DNA of 64,000 nucleotides, taken from the NCBI RefSeq assembly GCF_003047265.1, contig NZ_PZYY01000001.1, positions 434,001 to 498,000 of the forward strand, in the 5' to 3' direction. The number at the start of each line of letters is the position of its first letter. Position 1 is the stretch's first letter. Below are positions 21,171 to 30,061 of the stretch, piece by piece. The notes under the pieces are model-generated. The model searched no databases, was not told the DNA's origin, and saw only the letters and a list, made by a program, of their open reading frames with translations. The stretch comes from Nocardioides terrigena (GTDB lineage Bacteria; Actinomycetota; Actinomycetes; Propionibacteriales; Nocardioidaceae). A program made the position numbers and the translations under genes.

Positions 21171-23158
21171 GCACGAGCGAGAAGAGCGGCGCCGAGGCCG
21201 CGCAGAAGCCCGGCACGCTCAAGGAGACCGAGCGCATCGAGGCCGGCCCCGGCGGGCCCGGTCGCGGGCCGATGGGTGCCGGCATCGTGGTCGCCCAGAA
21301 GGCCAGCGCCTTCGGGCCGTCGGCCCGGCGCCTCGTCCGGCGGATGGCGCCCTACCGCACCAGGACGCTGGCCGTCATCGCGCTCACCGTCGTCAGCGTC
21401 TTCGCGACGGCGGTCGGCCCGCGGGTGCTGGGTCGGGCCACCGACCTCATCTTCGCGGGCGTGATCGGCGGCCGGCTGCCCGACGGGCTGTCCAAGGACC
21501 AGGCCGTCGACCTGCTCCGCCAGCGCGGTGACGACCAGGTCGCCGACATGGTCAGCGGCATGGACGTGGTGCCCGGCCAGGGCGTCGACTTCACCGCCGT
21601 GGGGGAGGTGCTGCTCCTCGTGCTCGCGATCTACGTCGGCGCGGCCGCCCTCGGCTGGCTGGCCGGCTGGATCCTCAACGATGTCGTCCAGGGCACGGTG
21701 CGCCGGATGCGCTCCGACGTCGAGGACAAGGTGCACCGGCTGCCGCTGGCCTACATCGACCGCCAGCCGCGCGGTGAGCTGCTGAGCCGCGTGTCCAACG
21801 ACATCGACAACGTCAGCACCACCCTGCAGCAGACCCTGAGCCAGCTGCTCACCTCGCTGCTCACGGTGGTCGCGGTGCTCGGGATGATGTTCTGGATCTC
21901 GCCGGTGCTCGCCCTCGTTGCCCTCGTCTCGGTGCCGGTCTCGATGCTGGTGACGGGCGCGGTGATGAAGCGCTCGCAGGGGATGTTCGTCCAGCAGTGG
22001 CGTCGTACCGGCCGGCTCAACAGCCACATCGAGGAGACCTTCTCGGGGCACGCGCTGGTCAAGGTCTTCGGCCGCCAGGAGGAGGCCGAGCGGGTCTTCG
22101 CCGAGGAGAACGACGAGCTGTGGAAGGCGTCGTTCGGCGCCCAGTTCGTGAGCGGCCTGATCATGCCGATCATGATGTTCGTCGGCAACCTCAACTACGT
22201 CGTCATCGCGGTCCTCGGCGGCCTGCGGGTCGCCAGCGGCACCATGTCGCTGGGCGAGGTGCAGGCCTTCATCCAGTACTCCCGCCAGTTCACCCAGCCG
22301 CTGACCCAGGTCGCCTCCATGGTCAACCTGCTCCAGTCGGGCGTCGCGTCCGCCGAGCGGGTCTTCGAGCTGCTCGACGCCGAGGAGCAGGAGCCCGACG
22401 CCGCCGGGGAGCCGGCCACGGACCGCCACGGCGAGGTGCGCTTCGAGGACGTCTCCTTCTCCTACGACCCCGAGCGTCCCCTCCTCCGGGGCCTCTCGCT
22501 CGTCGCGCACCCGGGCCAGACGGTCGCCATCGTCGGTCCCACCGGCGCCGGCAAGACCACGCTGGTCAACCTCATCGAGCGCTTCTACGAGGTCTCGGGC
22601 GGCCGGATCACCCTCGACGGCGTCGACATCACCTCCATGCCCCGCAGTGCCCTGCGGCAGCAGATCGGCATGGTCCTCCAGGACACCTGGCTGTTCGCGG
22701 GCACCATCCGCGACAACATCGCCTACGGCCGGCCCGACGCCACCGAGGAGGAGATCCACCGTGCCGCGGAGGCGACCTTCGTGGACCGCTTCGTGCACTC
22801 GCTGCCCGACGGCTACGACACGCTCATCGACGAGGAGGGATCCAACCTCTCGGCCGGAGAGCGCCAGCTGGTGACGATCGCGCGGGCCTTCCTCGCGGCC
22901 CCGGACCTGCTCATCCTCGACGAGGCGACCTCGTCCGTCGACACCCGCACCGAGCTGCTGCTGCAGCACGCGATGGCCGCCCTGCGCACCGACCGGACGT
23001 CGTTCGTCATCGCGCACCGGCTCTCCACGATCCGCGACGCCGACCTGATCCTGGTGATGCGTGACGGGGACATCGTCGAGCAGGGCGACCACGACGAGCT
23101 GCTGGAGCGCGACGGTGAGTACGCCGCGCTCTACCGGTCGCAGTTCGAGGCGGCCTGA
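21167..23158 (+). CDS. ABC exporter half-transporter with consensus catalytic residues
   Basis: A 663-residue partner of the preceding half-transporter. An N-terminal ~45-residue Gly/Pro-rich extension comes before six membrane helices and the ATPase domain. Walker A is IVGPTGAGKTTLV. Walker B has the catalytic Glu586 (ILDEATSSVD) and the switch His617 is present (VIAHRLSTI). Its own signature is LSAGERQ rather than LSGGQ, which would face the degenerate Walker site of the partner, exactly the arrangement in asymmetric exporters. An extra segment of ~45 residues between helices 1 and 2 (around 105-150) is longer than usual. Confidence 0.93.
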   Translation: MSTSEKSGAEAAQKPGTLKETERIEAGPGGPGRGPMGAGIVVAQKASAFGPSARRLVRRMAPYRTRTLAVIALTVVSVFATAVGPRVLGRATDLIFAGVIGGRLPDGLSKDQAVDLLRQRGDDQVADMVSGMDVVPGQGVDFTAVGEVLLLVLAIYVGAAALGWLAGWILNDVVQGTVRRMRSDVEDKVHRLPLAYIDRQPRGELLSRVSNDIDNVSTTLQQTLSQLLTSLLTVVAVLGMMFWISPVLALVALVSVPVSMLVTGAVMKRSQGMFVQQWRRTGRLNSHIEETFSGHALVKVFGRQEEAERVFAEENDELWKASFGAQFVSGLIMPIMMFVGNLNYVVIAVLGGLRVASGTMSLGEVQAFIQYSRQFTQPLTQVASMVNLLQSGVASAERVFELLDAEEQEPDAAGEPATDRHGEVRFEDVSFSYDPERPLLRGLSLVAHPGQTVAIVGPTGAGKTTLVNLIERFYEVSGGRITLDGVDITSMPRSALRQQIGMVLQDTWLFAGTIRDNIAYGRPDATEEEIHRAAEATFVDRFVHSLPDGYDTLIDEEGSNLSAGERQLVTIARAFLAAPDLLILDEATSSVDTRTELLLQHAMAALRTDRTSFVIAHRLSTIRDADLILVMRDGDIVEQGDHDELLERDGEYAALYRSQFEAA

Positions 23159-23192
23159 CCGGGTCGCGAGGACCGTCGCGAGAACGTGGACG

Positions 23193-23229
23193 AAAACCCC
23201 TTGGCCGCCGCTGGATCGCGACCTACGGT
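23193..23229 (+). promoter_or_regulatory. Promoter of the leader-peptide transcript
   Basis: -35 TTGGCC (23201-23206), 17-bp spacer, -10 TACGGT (23224-23229). An AAAA tract (23193-23196) lies four bases before the -35 element, the position of the AT-rich block in WhiB7-type promoters. WhiB7 control is a hypothesis only. Confidence 0.55.
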
Positions 23230-23260
23230 GGTGGCACACGGAAAGGAGGTGGTCCGAAGA

Positions 23261-23299
23261 ATGAAGTCTTTTCGGATGAGTGAGGTGGCTGCCCGCTAG
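23261..23299 (+). CDS. 12-residue leader peptide with a very long Shine-Dalgarno sequence
   Basis: ATG to TAG encodes MKSFRMSEVAAR. The 15 bases GAAAGGAGGTGGTCC (23241-23255) before it match the complement of the usual actinobacterial 16S rRNA 3' end, with one G-U wobble, far beyond a normal 5-6 nt signal. The stop codon lies at the loop edge of a hairpin (23284-23307), so a ribosome finishing the peptide would melt that hairpin. This looks like a translation-sensing leader for the MFS exporter gene 280 nt downstream. The peptide has no recognised family. Confidence 0.65.
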   Translation: MKSFRMSEVAAR

Positions 23300-23433
23300 G
23301 CAGCACCAGCCCTAGTCGCCGACGAGCTGCCGGCGAATCCATCGCAGCCACCCGACCCGCAGGCCCCCGGACGTCATCCCCCGGGGCCCCTCCGACCGAA
23401 CAAGTCCGGCAGGGGCAGCAGGCCTGCGGGTCG
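23284..23433 (+). promoter_or_regulatory. Hairpin-rich leader (possible attenuator) before the MFS gene
   Basis: Three RNA structures in a row: a hairpin around the leader-peptide stop (23284-23293 with 23299-23307, one bulge), a 6-bp hairpin (23316-23321 with 23331-23336), and a perfect 13-bp outer stem (23353-23365 with 23421-23433) that encloses further C-rich and G-rich hairpins. Together with the leader peptide they fill the 420-bp stretch without a large gene between the ABC exporter and the MFS gene. No T-run marks a classical terminator, so the mechanism is open. Confidence 0.55.
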
Positions 23434-23548
23434 CTGCATGTCCGGGCCACCCCAGGCGGGTCGCGCCGCGGGCGCTCCGTGGCGCTCGGTGGCACTCCGT
23501 GGCCGACGTCACGTACCCGTCGGGCAGACAGGGGAGCGCTCCGAGGAA

Positions 23549-23575
23549 TATAGTTGCCGGTGGCAACCTTATATT
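23549..23575 (+). promoter_or_regulatory. MarR-type operator and AT-rich promoter of the MFS gene
   Basis: GTTGCC-GGT-GGCAAC (23553-23567) is a perfect 15-bp palindrome of the kind bound by MarR proteins. It is flanked by TATAGT (23549-23554) and TATATT (23570-23575), either of which could be a -10 box, so binding would block initiation. The MarR gene coupled to the MFS gene is the likely ligand. Confidence 0.7.
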
Positions 23576-23578
23576 CAC

Positions 23579-25201
23579 ATGAATCGAGCGTCCGTGTCCC
23601 ACCCCCAGCCCACCACCGCACCGGTCGCGGCCCCGCCGGCGTCCGGGCAGCCCGGCCAGATGAGCCACCGCGAGGTCATGGAGGCGCTCAGCGGCCTCCT
23701 GCTCGCGATGTTCGTCGCCATGTTGTCGAGCACCATCGTGTCCAACGCGCTGCCGCGGATCGTGACCGACCTCGACGGCAGCCAGACCGGCTACACCTGG
23801 GTCGTCGTGGCCACCCTGCTCACCATGACGGCGACCACGCCGATCTGGGGCAAGCTCGCCGACCAGTTCAACAAGAAGATCCTGGTGCAGAGCGCGCTGG
23901 TGATCTTCTCCATCGGCTCGGTGATCGCCGGCTTCGCGCCCTCCATGGAAGTCCTGATCGGCGCCCGCGCCATCCAGGGCCTCGGCGTGGGTGGGCTCAC
24001 CGCGCTGGTGCAGGTCGTGATCGCCACCATGGTCCCGCCGCGCGAGCGTGGTCGCTACGCGGGCTACATCGGCGCCGTCTTCGCGATGGCCACCATCTCC
24101 GGCCCCCTCGTCGGCGGCCTGCTGGTGGACACCGTGGGCTGGCGCTGGTGCTTCTTCTTCGGGATCCCCGTCGCCCTGGTCGCCTTCGTCGTGCTCCAGA
24201 AGACGCTGCGCATCCCCGTGGTCAAGCGCGAGGTGCACATCGACTACCTCGGGGCCACCCTGCTGGTCGGCGGCGTCTCGCTGCTGCTCGTCTGGGTCTC
24301 GCTCGCCGGCAGCCAGTTCGCCTGGACCTCGACCACCAGCATCGCCCTGGTCCTCGGCGGCCTGGTCGTCGTGGCCGCGGCCATCTACGTCGAGATCAAG
24401 GTCGCCCGCGACCCGATCATCCCGATGCGGCTCTTCCGCGACCGCACGACGTCGCTGGCCACCCTGGCCTCGGTGCTCATCGGCCTGGCGATGTTCGGCG
24501 CGACCGTCTACCTGTCGCAGTACTTCCAGCTCGCCCGTGGCATGTCCCCGACCAAGGCCGGCCTCATGTCGGTCGCCATGGTGGGCGGGCTGCTCGTGTC
24601 CAGCATCATCAGTGGTCGCCTCATCACGAAGACCGGCAAGTGGAAGAAGTTCCTGGTCGGCGGCATGGTCCTGGTGATCGTGGGCCTGCTGCTGCTCTCG
24701 ACCATCGACGACACGACGAACCTCTGGGTCGTGGGTGCCTTCATGGCGGTCCTCGGGCTCGGCCTCGGCGCCACGATGCAGAACCTCGTGCTCGCCGTGC
24801 AGAACAACACCTCGCAGGCCGACATGGGCGCGGCCAGCGCGCTCGTCGCGTTCTTCCGCTCGCTGGGCGGCTCGGTGGGCGTCTCGGCGCTGGGTGCGGT
24901 GCTGGGCCACCAGGTCGCCGACGAGATCTCCCGTGGACTCGCGAAGCTCGGCATCCAGGGCGCTGTCGGCGACACCCACCAGATCCCCGACCTGGCCACG
25001 CTGCCGGAGCCGGTGCGGGTGGTGGTCGAGCACGCCTTCGGCGTCGCGACCGGTCACATCTTCCTGGTCGCCGCGCCCTTCGCCGTCGCTGCGCTGGTCG
25101 CCGTACTCTTCATCCAGGAGGTGCCCATGCGCGAGACCTTGGAGGACGAGCCCCGCGAGGCCGCCCTGGCGCCCGGGGCGACGGCGGTGCTGGAGCGGTG
25201 A
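23579..25201 (+). CDS. MFS drug exporter, DHA2 (14-helix) family
   Basis: A 540-residue proton-driven exporter of the 14-helix multidrug family. The first helix holds LLLAMFVAMLSSTIVSNALP, TDLDGSQTGYTWVVVATLLT follows, WGKLADQFNKK is the loop motif A region, and ARAIQGLGVGGL and GPLVGGLLVDTVGWRW are motifs B and C of antiporters. Start ATG at 23579 follows the operator directly; GTG at 23594 is an alternative because the transcript may begin close by. Its stop overlaps the MarR gene start by 4 nt. The substrate is unknown. Confidence 0.93.
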   Translation: MNRASVSHPQPTTAPVAAPPASGQPGQMSHREVMEALSGLLLAMFVAMLSSTIVSNALPRIVTDLDGSQTGYTWVVVATLLTMTATTPIWGKLADQFNKKILVQSALVIFSIGSVIAGFAPSMEVLIGARAIQGLGVGGLTALVQVVIATMVPPRERGRYAGYIGAVFAMATISGPLVGGLLVDTVGWRWCFFFGIPVALVAFVVLQKTLRIPVVKREVHIDYLGATLLVGGVSLLLVWVSLAGSQFAWTSTTSIALVLGGLVVVAAAIYVEIKVARDPIIPMRLFRDRTTSLATLASVLIGLAMFGATVYLSQYFQLARGMSPTKAGLMSVAMVGGLLVSSIISGRLITKTGKWKKFLVGGMVLVIVGLLLLSTIDDTTNLWVVGAFMAVLGLGLGATMQNLVLAVQNNTSQADMGAASALVAFFRSLGGSVGVSALGAVLGHQVADEISRGLAKLGIQGAVGDTHQIPDLATLPEPVRVVVEHAFGVATGHIFLVAAPFAVAALVAVLFIQEVPMRETLEDEPREAALAPGATAVLER

Positions 25202-25641
25202 ACGACCGGATCCGCACGTTGCACGCCCTCGAGCAGGAGATGGGCATCCTGATGCGACGCGTACGCCGCGCGCTCAGCGAGCGGGCCGCCCTCGTGCACC
25301 CGTCGCTGCAGCCCTCGTCGTACGTCATGCTCGCCCACCTCATCGAGGCGGGGCCGCGACGCTCGGCGGACATCGCCGAGGCCTTCGACCTCGACAAGGG
25401 TGCGGTGTCGCGCCAGGTGCAGCACCTCGTCGAGCTCGGCCTGGTCGAGCGCACCCCTGATCCCGCCGACGGCCGCGCCACCATCCTGACGGCGACGACC
25501 GAGGCGAAGGACCGGGTCGACCAGGTCAGCAGGCTCCGGATCGAGCAGCTCGACGAAAGACTCGCCGACTGGACCGCCGAGGACCTCGACGAGCTGGTGT
25601 CCCGCTTCTCCCGCTACAACGCGACGCTCGACGAGCGCTGA
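25198..25641 (+). CDS. MarR family regulator of the MFS exporter
   Basis: A 147-residue MarR protein. The winged helix is visible as RRSADIAEAFDLDKGAVSRQ and VQHLVELGLVERTPDPADGR, with flanking dimerisation helices. The GTG start overlaps the MFS stop (GTGA), so exporter and regulator are made together. The GTTGCC-N3-GGCAAC palindrome in front of the MFS gene is its probable operator, giving a feedback loop released by an exported compound. A strong hairpin terminates the operon. Confidence 0.94.
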   Translation: MNDRIRTLHALEQEMGILMRRVRRALSERAALVHPSLQPSSYVMLAHLIEAGPRRSADIAEAFDLDKGAVSRQVQHLVELGLVERTPDPADGRATILTATTEAKDRVDQVSRLRIEQLDERLADWTAEDLDELVSRFSRYNATLDER

Positions 25642-25656
25642 CCACCCGACGTACGC

Positions 25657-25693
25657 ACGGCCCGCCCCCTGCTCGATCGAGGGGGCGGGCCGT
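25657..25693. terminator. Terminator between the MarR gene and the alpha-glucosidase gene
   Basis: Perfect 14-bp arms (25657-25670 and 25680-25693) with a 9-nt loop, placed between two convergent genes. It shares the ACGGCCCGCC stem start with the hairpins at 37738 and 48457. Confidence 0.85.
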
Positions 25694-25711
25694 GGGGCGT
25701 CCGGGTGCGGC

Positions 25712-27319
25712 TCAGCCGAGCCAGACGCAGGTGTCGGGCGGCAGCACGTCGGTGACCGAGCGGCTGCTCGCGAGCACCGTGCCCTCGGGGAGCGGGACCG
25801 AGGTGGTGCCGCAGTTGAGGAGCACCCGGAGGGCACCGCGGTGCAGCTCCAGCACGTCACCGGTCACCGCGGCGTGGGTGACCTCGTCACCGGCCGGCAG
25901 TGCGTGCGTGCGGCGGGCGGCGAGCGCGGCGCGGTAGAACTCCAGCGTCGAGCCCGCGACCCCGGTCTGCGCCTCGACGGTCAGGCCCTTGAACTCGTCG
26001 GGCTGCGGGATCCACGGCTGGGCCTCGCCCGGGCCGAAGCCGAAGGGGGCCGAGTCGCCGCCCCACGGGATCGGCACCCGGCAGCCGTCGCGGCCGACCT
26101 CGCCGGTGCGGAACCACGACGGGTCCTGCCGGTCCTCGGGGGCCACGTCGACCTGCTCGAGTCCGAGCTCCTCGCCCTGGTAGAGGTAGGAGGAGCCGGG
26201 CAGCGCGAGCATCGCCAGCGTCGCGGCGCGGGCGCGGGCCAGGCCCTGCTCGCCCCCGCCGTAGCGGGTCACGTGGCGGACCACGTCGTGGTTGCTCAGC
26301 ACCCACGTCGGGGACGCGCCGACCGGGGCGACGGCCGCGAGGGTGTCGACGACGACCTCGCGGAACGACTCGGCCGACCACTCGGCCAGCAGCCAGGCGA
26401 AGTTGAAGGCCTGGTCGAGCTCGTCGGGGCGGACGAAGGCGGCCATCGACTCGGGGGTCTGGGTCCACGCCTCGGCGACCGCCATCCGGTCGTCGCCGAC
26501 GGAGTCGAGGACGGCGCTCCAGCGGCGGTAGACGTCGTGCACCTCGGGCTGGTCCCACATCGGCTCGTCCTTGAGCTCGAGGGACACCATCGAGTGGTCG
26601 CTGTTGACCTGGCCGGAGGACGGGCGCTCGCCCTCCTCGACGACCTGGTCGCGCAGCGACTCCTCCTTGTAGAGGCCGTGGGCGACGTCGACGCGGAAGC
26701 CGTCCACGCCCTTGTCGAGCCAGAAGCGCAGCACGTCCTCGAACATGTCGCCGACCTCGGGGTTGCGCCAGTCGAGGTCGGGCTGGGTGGAGTCGAAGAG
26801 GTGGAGGTACCACTCGCCGTCGTCGACGCGGGTCCAGGCCGGACCGCCGAAGACGGACCCCCAGTTGTTGGGCGGCAGCGACCCGTCGGGGCCGGAGCCC
26901 TCGCGGAACATGTAGCGCGCCCGCTCCGGGCTGCCCGGGCCGGCGGCCAGCGCGGCCTGGAACCAGACGTGCTCGTCGGAGGTGTGGTTGGGCACCAGGT
27001 CGACGATGACGCGCAGGTCCAGCTCGTGCGCCCGCGCGATCAGCGCGTCCGCGTCGCCGAGCGTGCCGAACAGCGGGTCGACGTCGGTGTAGTCGGCGAC
27101 GTCGTACCCGTGGTCGTGCTGGGGCGAGGTGTAGAACGGCGTGATCCACAGGGCGTCGACACCGAGGTCGCGCAGGTAGGGCAGTCGCGACGTGATGCCC
27201 GGGAGGTCGCCGATGCCGTCGCCGTCGCTGTCGGCGAAGCTGCGGACGTAGACCTGGTAGACGACGGCGTTGCGCCACCACGTGGGTCCGCCCTGGATTG
27301 GATCGTTAAAATCAGCCAT
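25712..27319 (-). CDS. Alpha-glucosidase, GH13 family
   Basis: A 535-residue cytoplasmic glycoside hydrolase acting on alpha-1,4 or alpha-1,6 glucosides of oligosaccharides. The four GH13 regions are intact: DLVPNHTS (108-115), GFRVDVAHG with nucleophile Asp211, VAEAW with acid/base Glu283, and SNHD with Asp345. The early [20 protein letters not shown] is typical of the oligo-1,6-glucosidase/alpha-glucosidase branch. ATG at 27319 gives the normal N-terminus; an ATG five codons earlier is less likely. It lies 46 bp after the hotdog gene on the same strand and may share its transcript. Confidence 0.94.
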   Translation of the reverse strand: MADFNDPIQGGPTWWRNAVVYQVYVRSFADSDGDGIGDLPGITSRLPYLRDLGVDALWITPFYTSPQHDHGYDVADYTDVDPLFGTLGDADALIARAHELDLRVIVDLVPNHTSDEHVWFQAALAAGPGSPERARYMFREGSGPDGSLPPNNWGSVFGGPAWTRVDDGEWYLHLFDSTQPDLDWRNPEVGDMFEDVLRFWLDKGVDGFRVDVAHGLYKEESLRDQVVEEGERPSSGQVNSDHSMVSLELKDEPMWDQPEVHDVYRRWSAVLDSVGDDRMAVAEAWTQTPESMAAFVRPDELDQAFNFAWLLAEWSAESFREVVVDTLAAVAPVGASPTWVLSNHDVVRHVTRYGGGEQGLARARAATLAMLALPGSSYLYQGEELGLEQVDVAPEDRQDPSWFRTGEVGRDGCRVPIPWGGDSAPFGFGPGEAQPWIPQPDEFKGLTVEAQTGVAGSTLEFYRAALAARRTHALPAGDEVTHAAVTGDVLELHRGALRVLLNCGTTSVPLPEGTVLASSRSVTDVLPPDTCVWLG

Positions 27320-27348
27320 GCCCACTATTCTCACCAGCCGCCGGGGCG

Positions 27349-27374
27349 TGGGTCAATCCGATGGGTCAATCCGA
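27349..27374. repeat. Tandem 13-bp direct repeat at a stop codon
   Basis: Two identical adjacent copies of TGGGTCAATCCGA (27349-27361 and 27362-27374). The second copy carries the stop codon of the hotdog gene; the first supplies a second stop and a TTGACC box upstream of the glucosidase gene on the minus strand. Confidence 0.85.
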
Positions 27375-28160
27375 CGGGCGCTGCCCGCCGAAGAGGGCCG
27401 GGTCCACCGCGATCCAGATGTGCTCCGCCGTCGCGACGACCCGCCGGTCGGCGTCGTACAGGGTCGCGGCGGTGAACGTCTTGCGTCCCTCGCGCCGGCG
27501 CCCCGACCCGACGACCACGTGCTCCTCGCCGATGACGGGCAGCGTGTCGATCCGCATGGTCATCCGGCCCAGCACCATCAGCCGCTCGGTGAGGTCGCCG
27601 GCCCAGCCGCCGACGCAGTCGAGGGCCGCCCAGGTCGCGGCGACCGAGGCGCGCGGCTCCTCGTCGACGTCGGTGTGGACGTCCTCGCCGATGCTGCGGT
27701 GCGGCGTCCAGGTGGCGGCCACGCGGTCGGGCGCACCCTCGTCGTCACCCACGGCGCCGGGGAAGATCCGCAGGCCGTCGCCCTCCTCGCGCCCCGTGCC
27801 GCAGGCGAAGCACGTCGGGAACGGGTGGAAGGCGTGACCGGCGTACGCCGCCTCGGCCGCCCGCGCGACGGCGGGGTCCACCGTGTCCACCTCGAGGAGC
27901 GCCGCCTCGGGCACGAGCCGGGCGGTGGCGATCACGGCCCCGCCGAAGGTCGCGGTGGCCGTGTCGTCGTCCCCGACGGCGACGTCGAGCGGGCTGTCGA
28001 GGGGCGGCGGTTGCCGCAGGGAGACCTCGATCGTCGGCCATCTCGTGACGTGGTCGTCGGGCTCGCGGGCGAGCGTGGTGGCGAGGGCTCCGGCGGTCCA
28101 CCCGCCGTTGCCCGAGTCGGGCGGTCCGCAGAAGCGCCGCGGGACGATCAGCTCGGTCAC
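27366..28160 (-). CDS. Hotdog-fold thioesterase-like protein
   Basis: A 264-residue protein with the features of a double hotdog acyl-CoA thioesterase-like family: [11 protein letters not shown] near the start (the position where a hotdog helix begins), a central [20 protein letters not shown] with a conserved Cys-x2-Cys-Gly, and a second half with AALDCVGGW and a closing [13 protein letters not shown] strand. Specificity is unknown and the Cys motif might bind metal. GTG at 28160 has a GAGGGG very close; another GTG three codons upstream is possible. Divergent from the DtxR-family gene. Confidence 0.7.
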   Translation of the reverse strand: MTELIVPRRFCGPPDSGNGGWTAGALATTLAREPDDHVTRWPTIEVSLRQPPPLDSPLDVAVGDDDTATATFGGAVIATARLVPEAALLEVDTVDPAVARAAEAAYAGHAFHPFPTCFACGTGREEGDGLRIFPGAVGDDEGAPDRVAATWTPHRSIGEDVHTDVDEEPRASVAATWAALDCVGGWAGDLTERLMVLGRMTMRIDTLPVIGEEHVVVGSGRRREGRKTFTAATLYDADRRVVATAEHIWIAVDPALFGGQRPSD

Positions 28161-28214
28161 CCCCCTCACTGTGCCACGTCGGCGGGACTGCCGGACATGG
28201 GACACAATGACGCC

Positions 28215-28901
28215 GTGAGCGACCTGATCGACACCACCGAGATGTACCTCCGCACGATCTACGAGCTCGTGGAGGAGGACATCGTGCCGCTGCGCGCCCG
28301 CATCGCCGAGCGCCTGCACCAGAGCGGGCCCACCGTCTCGCAGACGGTCGCCCGCATGGAGCGCGACGGCCTGCTCACCGTGGAGGGTGACCGGCACCTC
28401 GAGCTCACCGAGGAGGGCCGTCGCCTCGCGACCCGGGTGATGCGCAAGCACCGCCTCGCCGAGCGCCTGCTGACCGACGTCATCGGCCTGCCCTGGGAGC
28501 TCGTGCACGCCGAGGCGTGCCGCTGGGAGCACGTGATGTCCGAGACCGTCGAGCGTCGCCTCGTCGAGCTGCTGGACCACCCGACGGAGTCGCCGTACGG
28601 CAACCCGATCCCCGGCCTCGACGAGCTCGGCGAGAGCGCGCTGGGGGAGGGCTTCATGGAGGGCGTCGAGCCGCTGTCCGCGGTCGCCGGCCCCGAGGAG
28701 TCGCGGGTGCTCGTGCGTCGCATCTCCGAGGAGATGCAGAAGGACGAGGACCTGATGGGCACCCTGCGCCGGGTCGGCGCCGTGCCCGACAAGACCGTGA
28801 CCGTCGCCACGACGGCCGAGGGCATCCTGGTCGGCTCCGGCGGCGAGACCGCCGAGGTCGTGCACGAGGCGGCCGACCACATCTTCGTCCGCCGCCTCTG
28901 A
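28215..28901 (+). CDS. DtxR/IdeR-family metal-dependent regulator
   Basis: A 228-residue iron- or manganese-dependent repressor. The DNA-binding domain has [20 protein letters not shown] with the primary-site Met, and [20 protein letters not shown] as recognition helix. Metal ligands match DtxR: His and Glu in KHRLAERLL, then [10 protein letters not shown] with His, Cys, Glu and His. The dimer domain is followed by an SH3-like C-terminal domain. The GTG start has CACAAT 6 nt upstream, a weak form of the leaderless layout. Closest to IdeR/DtxR by ligands; MntR-like sensing is less likely because of the Cys. Confidence 0.93.
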   Translation: MSDLIDTTEMYLRTIYELVEEDIVPLRARIAERLHQSGPTVSQTVARMERDGLLTVEGDRHLELTEEGRRLATRVMRKHRLAERLLTDVIGLPWELVHAEACRWEHVMSETVERRLVELLDHPTESPYGNPIPGLDELGESALGEGFMEGVEPLSAVAGPEESRVLVRRISEEMQKDEDLMGTLRRVGAVPDKTVTVATTAEGILVGSGGETAEVVHEAADHIFVRRL

Positions 28902-28931
28902 GCAGGTCCCGCCTCTGCCGAGCGCCGGTGC

Positions 28932-29768
28932 TCAGCCGCGGCGCTCGACGAGGTCGGTGAGGAACTCGCTGCACCCGACGGCCAACGTGTACGTCGCATG
29001 GTCGTCGCCGCGGGTGGTGCCCCGGTTGACGATCACGACGGGGGTGCCGGCCCGCGCCGCCCGCTTGACGAAGCGGAGCCCGCTCATCACCGTGAGCGAC
29101 GAGCCGGCGACCAGCAGCACGCCGTCGTCGCCGAGGGCCTCGACCGCGGCGTAGCAGCGAGCCACCCGCTCGGCGGGGACGTTCTCCCCGAAGAAGACCA
29201 CGTGCGGCTTGAGGAGGCCGCCGCACCCGTCGCAGCCGGGCACCACGAAGCCGTCGGTCTCCTCCAGCTCCACGTCGCCGTCCGGGCGCATGGCCGCCGA
29301 GGCGTGCTCGGCGAGCCAGCCGGCGTTGAGCTCGGCCAGGCGCTCCTGGAGCGCGGCCCGGGGCGTGATCGCGCCGCAGCCGAGGCACACGACCTCGGAC
29401 ACCCGCCCGTGCAGTGCGACGACCTGCCGCGAGCCGGCGGCCTCGTGGAGGCCGTCGACGTTCTGGGTGATGAGCAGGTCGGGGTCGAGGCGGGCCATCG
29501 CCCGGTGCCCGGCGTTGGGCTCGGCGTGGCCCATCCGCGCCCAGCCGAGGTGGCTGCGCGCCCAGTAGCGCTGCTGGGGGACCGGTCCGGAGACGAACTC
29601 CTGGTAGGTCATCGGCATCCGCACGGGCGCGCCCGGACCGCGGTAGTCGGGGATGCCCGAGTCGGTGGAGAGCCCGGCCCCGGTGAGCGCGACGAGGGGG
29701 CGGTCCGCCAGGAAGTCGAGGACCTCGTCGACGCTCGAGGTGTCCCGTGGCTCGGCGCGGAGGGTCAC
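28932..29768 (-). CDS. NAD-dependent deacylase, Sir2 family
   Basis: A 278-residue sirtuin that removes acyl groups from lysines with NAD. GAGLSTDSGIPDYRG binds NAD, ITQNVDGLHEAAG is the ribose/nicotinamide pocket, and His in ALHGRVSEVVC is catalytic. CLGC and CDGCGG give the four zinc cysteines. VAGSSLTVMSG and VIVNRG complete the Rossmann fold. Length and layout fit the bacterial class II group. It begins at a GTG that overlaps the DUF2277 stop by 4 nt, so the two are co-translated. Confidence 0.94.
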   Translation of the reverse strand: MTLRAEPRDTSSVDEVLDFLADRPLVALTGAGLSTDSGIPDYRGPGAPVRMPMTYQEFVSGPVPQQRYWARSHLGWARMGHAEPNAGHRAMARLDPDLLITQNVDGLHEAAGSRQVVALHGRVSEVVCLGCGAITPRAALQERLAELNAGWLAEHASAAMRPDGDVELEETDGFVVPGCDGCGGLLKPHVVFFGENVPAERVARCYAAVEALGDDGVLLVAGSSLTVMSGLRFVKRAARAGTPVVIVNRGTTRGDDHATYTLAVGCSEFLTDLVERRG

Positions 29769-30031
29769 GCGTACCGGGCCTGGGCGCGGGCGCGCGCCTT
29801 GGCGGCCTCGACCTCACGGTCCTTGGGGGGCGCTGTCGTCACCAGGTCGTCCAGCAGGTGCTGGGTGATGTGGGCGATCTCGCGGACCGCCGCGTAGAAG
29901 ACGTCCTCGTTGGCCTGGGACGGCTTGGTGGTGCCGGCGACCTTGCGGACGTACTGCAGCGCGGCGGCGGTGACCTCGTCGCTGGTGGCCGGCGGCTCGA
30001 AGTTGTTGAGCGGGCGGATGTTGCGGCACAT
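29765..30031 (-). CDS. DUF2277 family protein
   Basis: An 88-residue protein that starts MCRNIRPLNNFEPPATSDEV, the unmistakable opening of DUF2277. It is alpha-helical, with a conserved LQYVRKVAGTTKPSQANEDV stretch and a basic, alanine-rich C-terminal helix. No function is established. Its position directly ahead of, and overlapping, the sirtuin gene suggests a linked role. Confidence 0.92.
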   Translation of the reverse strand: MCRNIRPLNNFEPPATSDEVTAAALQYVRKVAGTTKPSQANEDVFYAAVREIAHITQHLLDDLVTTAPPKDREVEAAKARARAQARYA

Positions 30032-30061
30032 GCCCCCAGCGTAGGCGGCCGGTCCCGTCGC

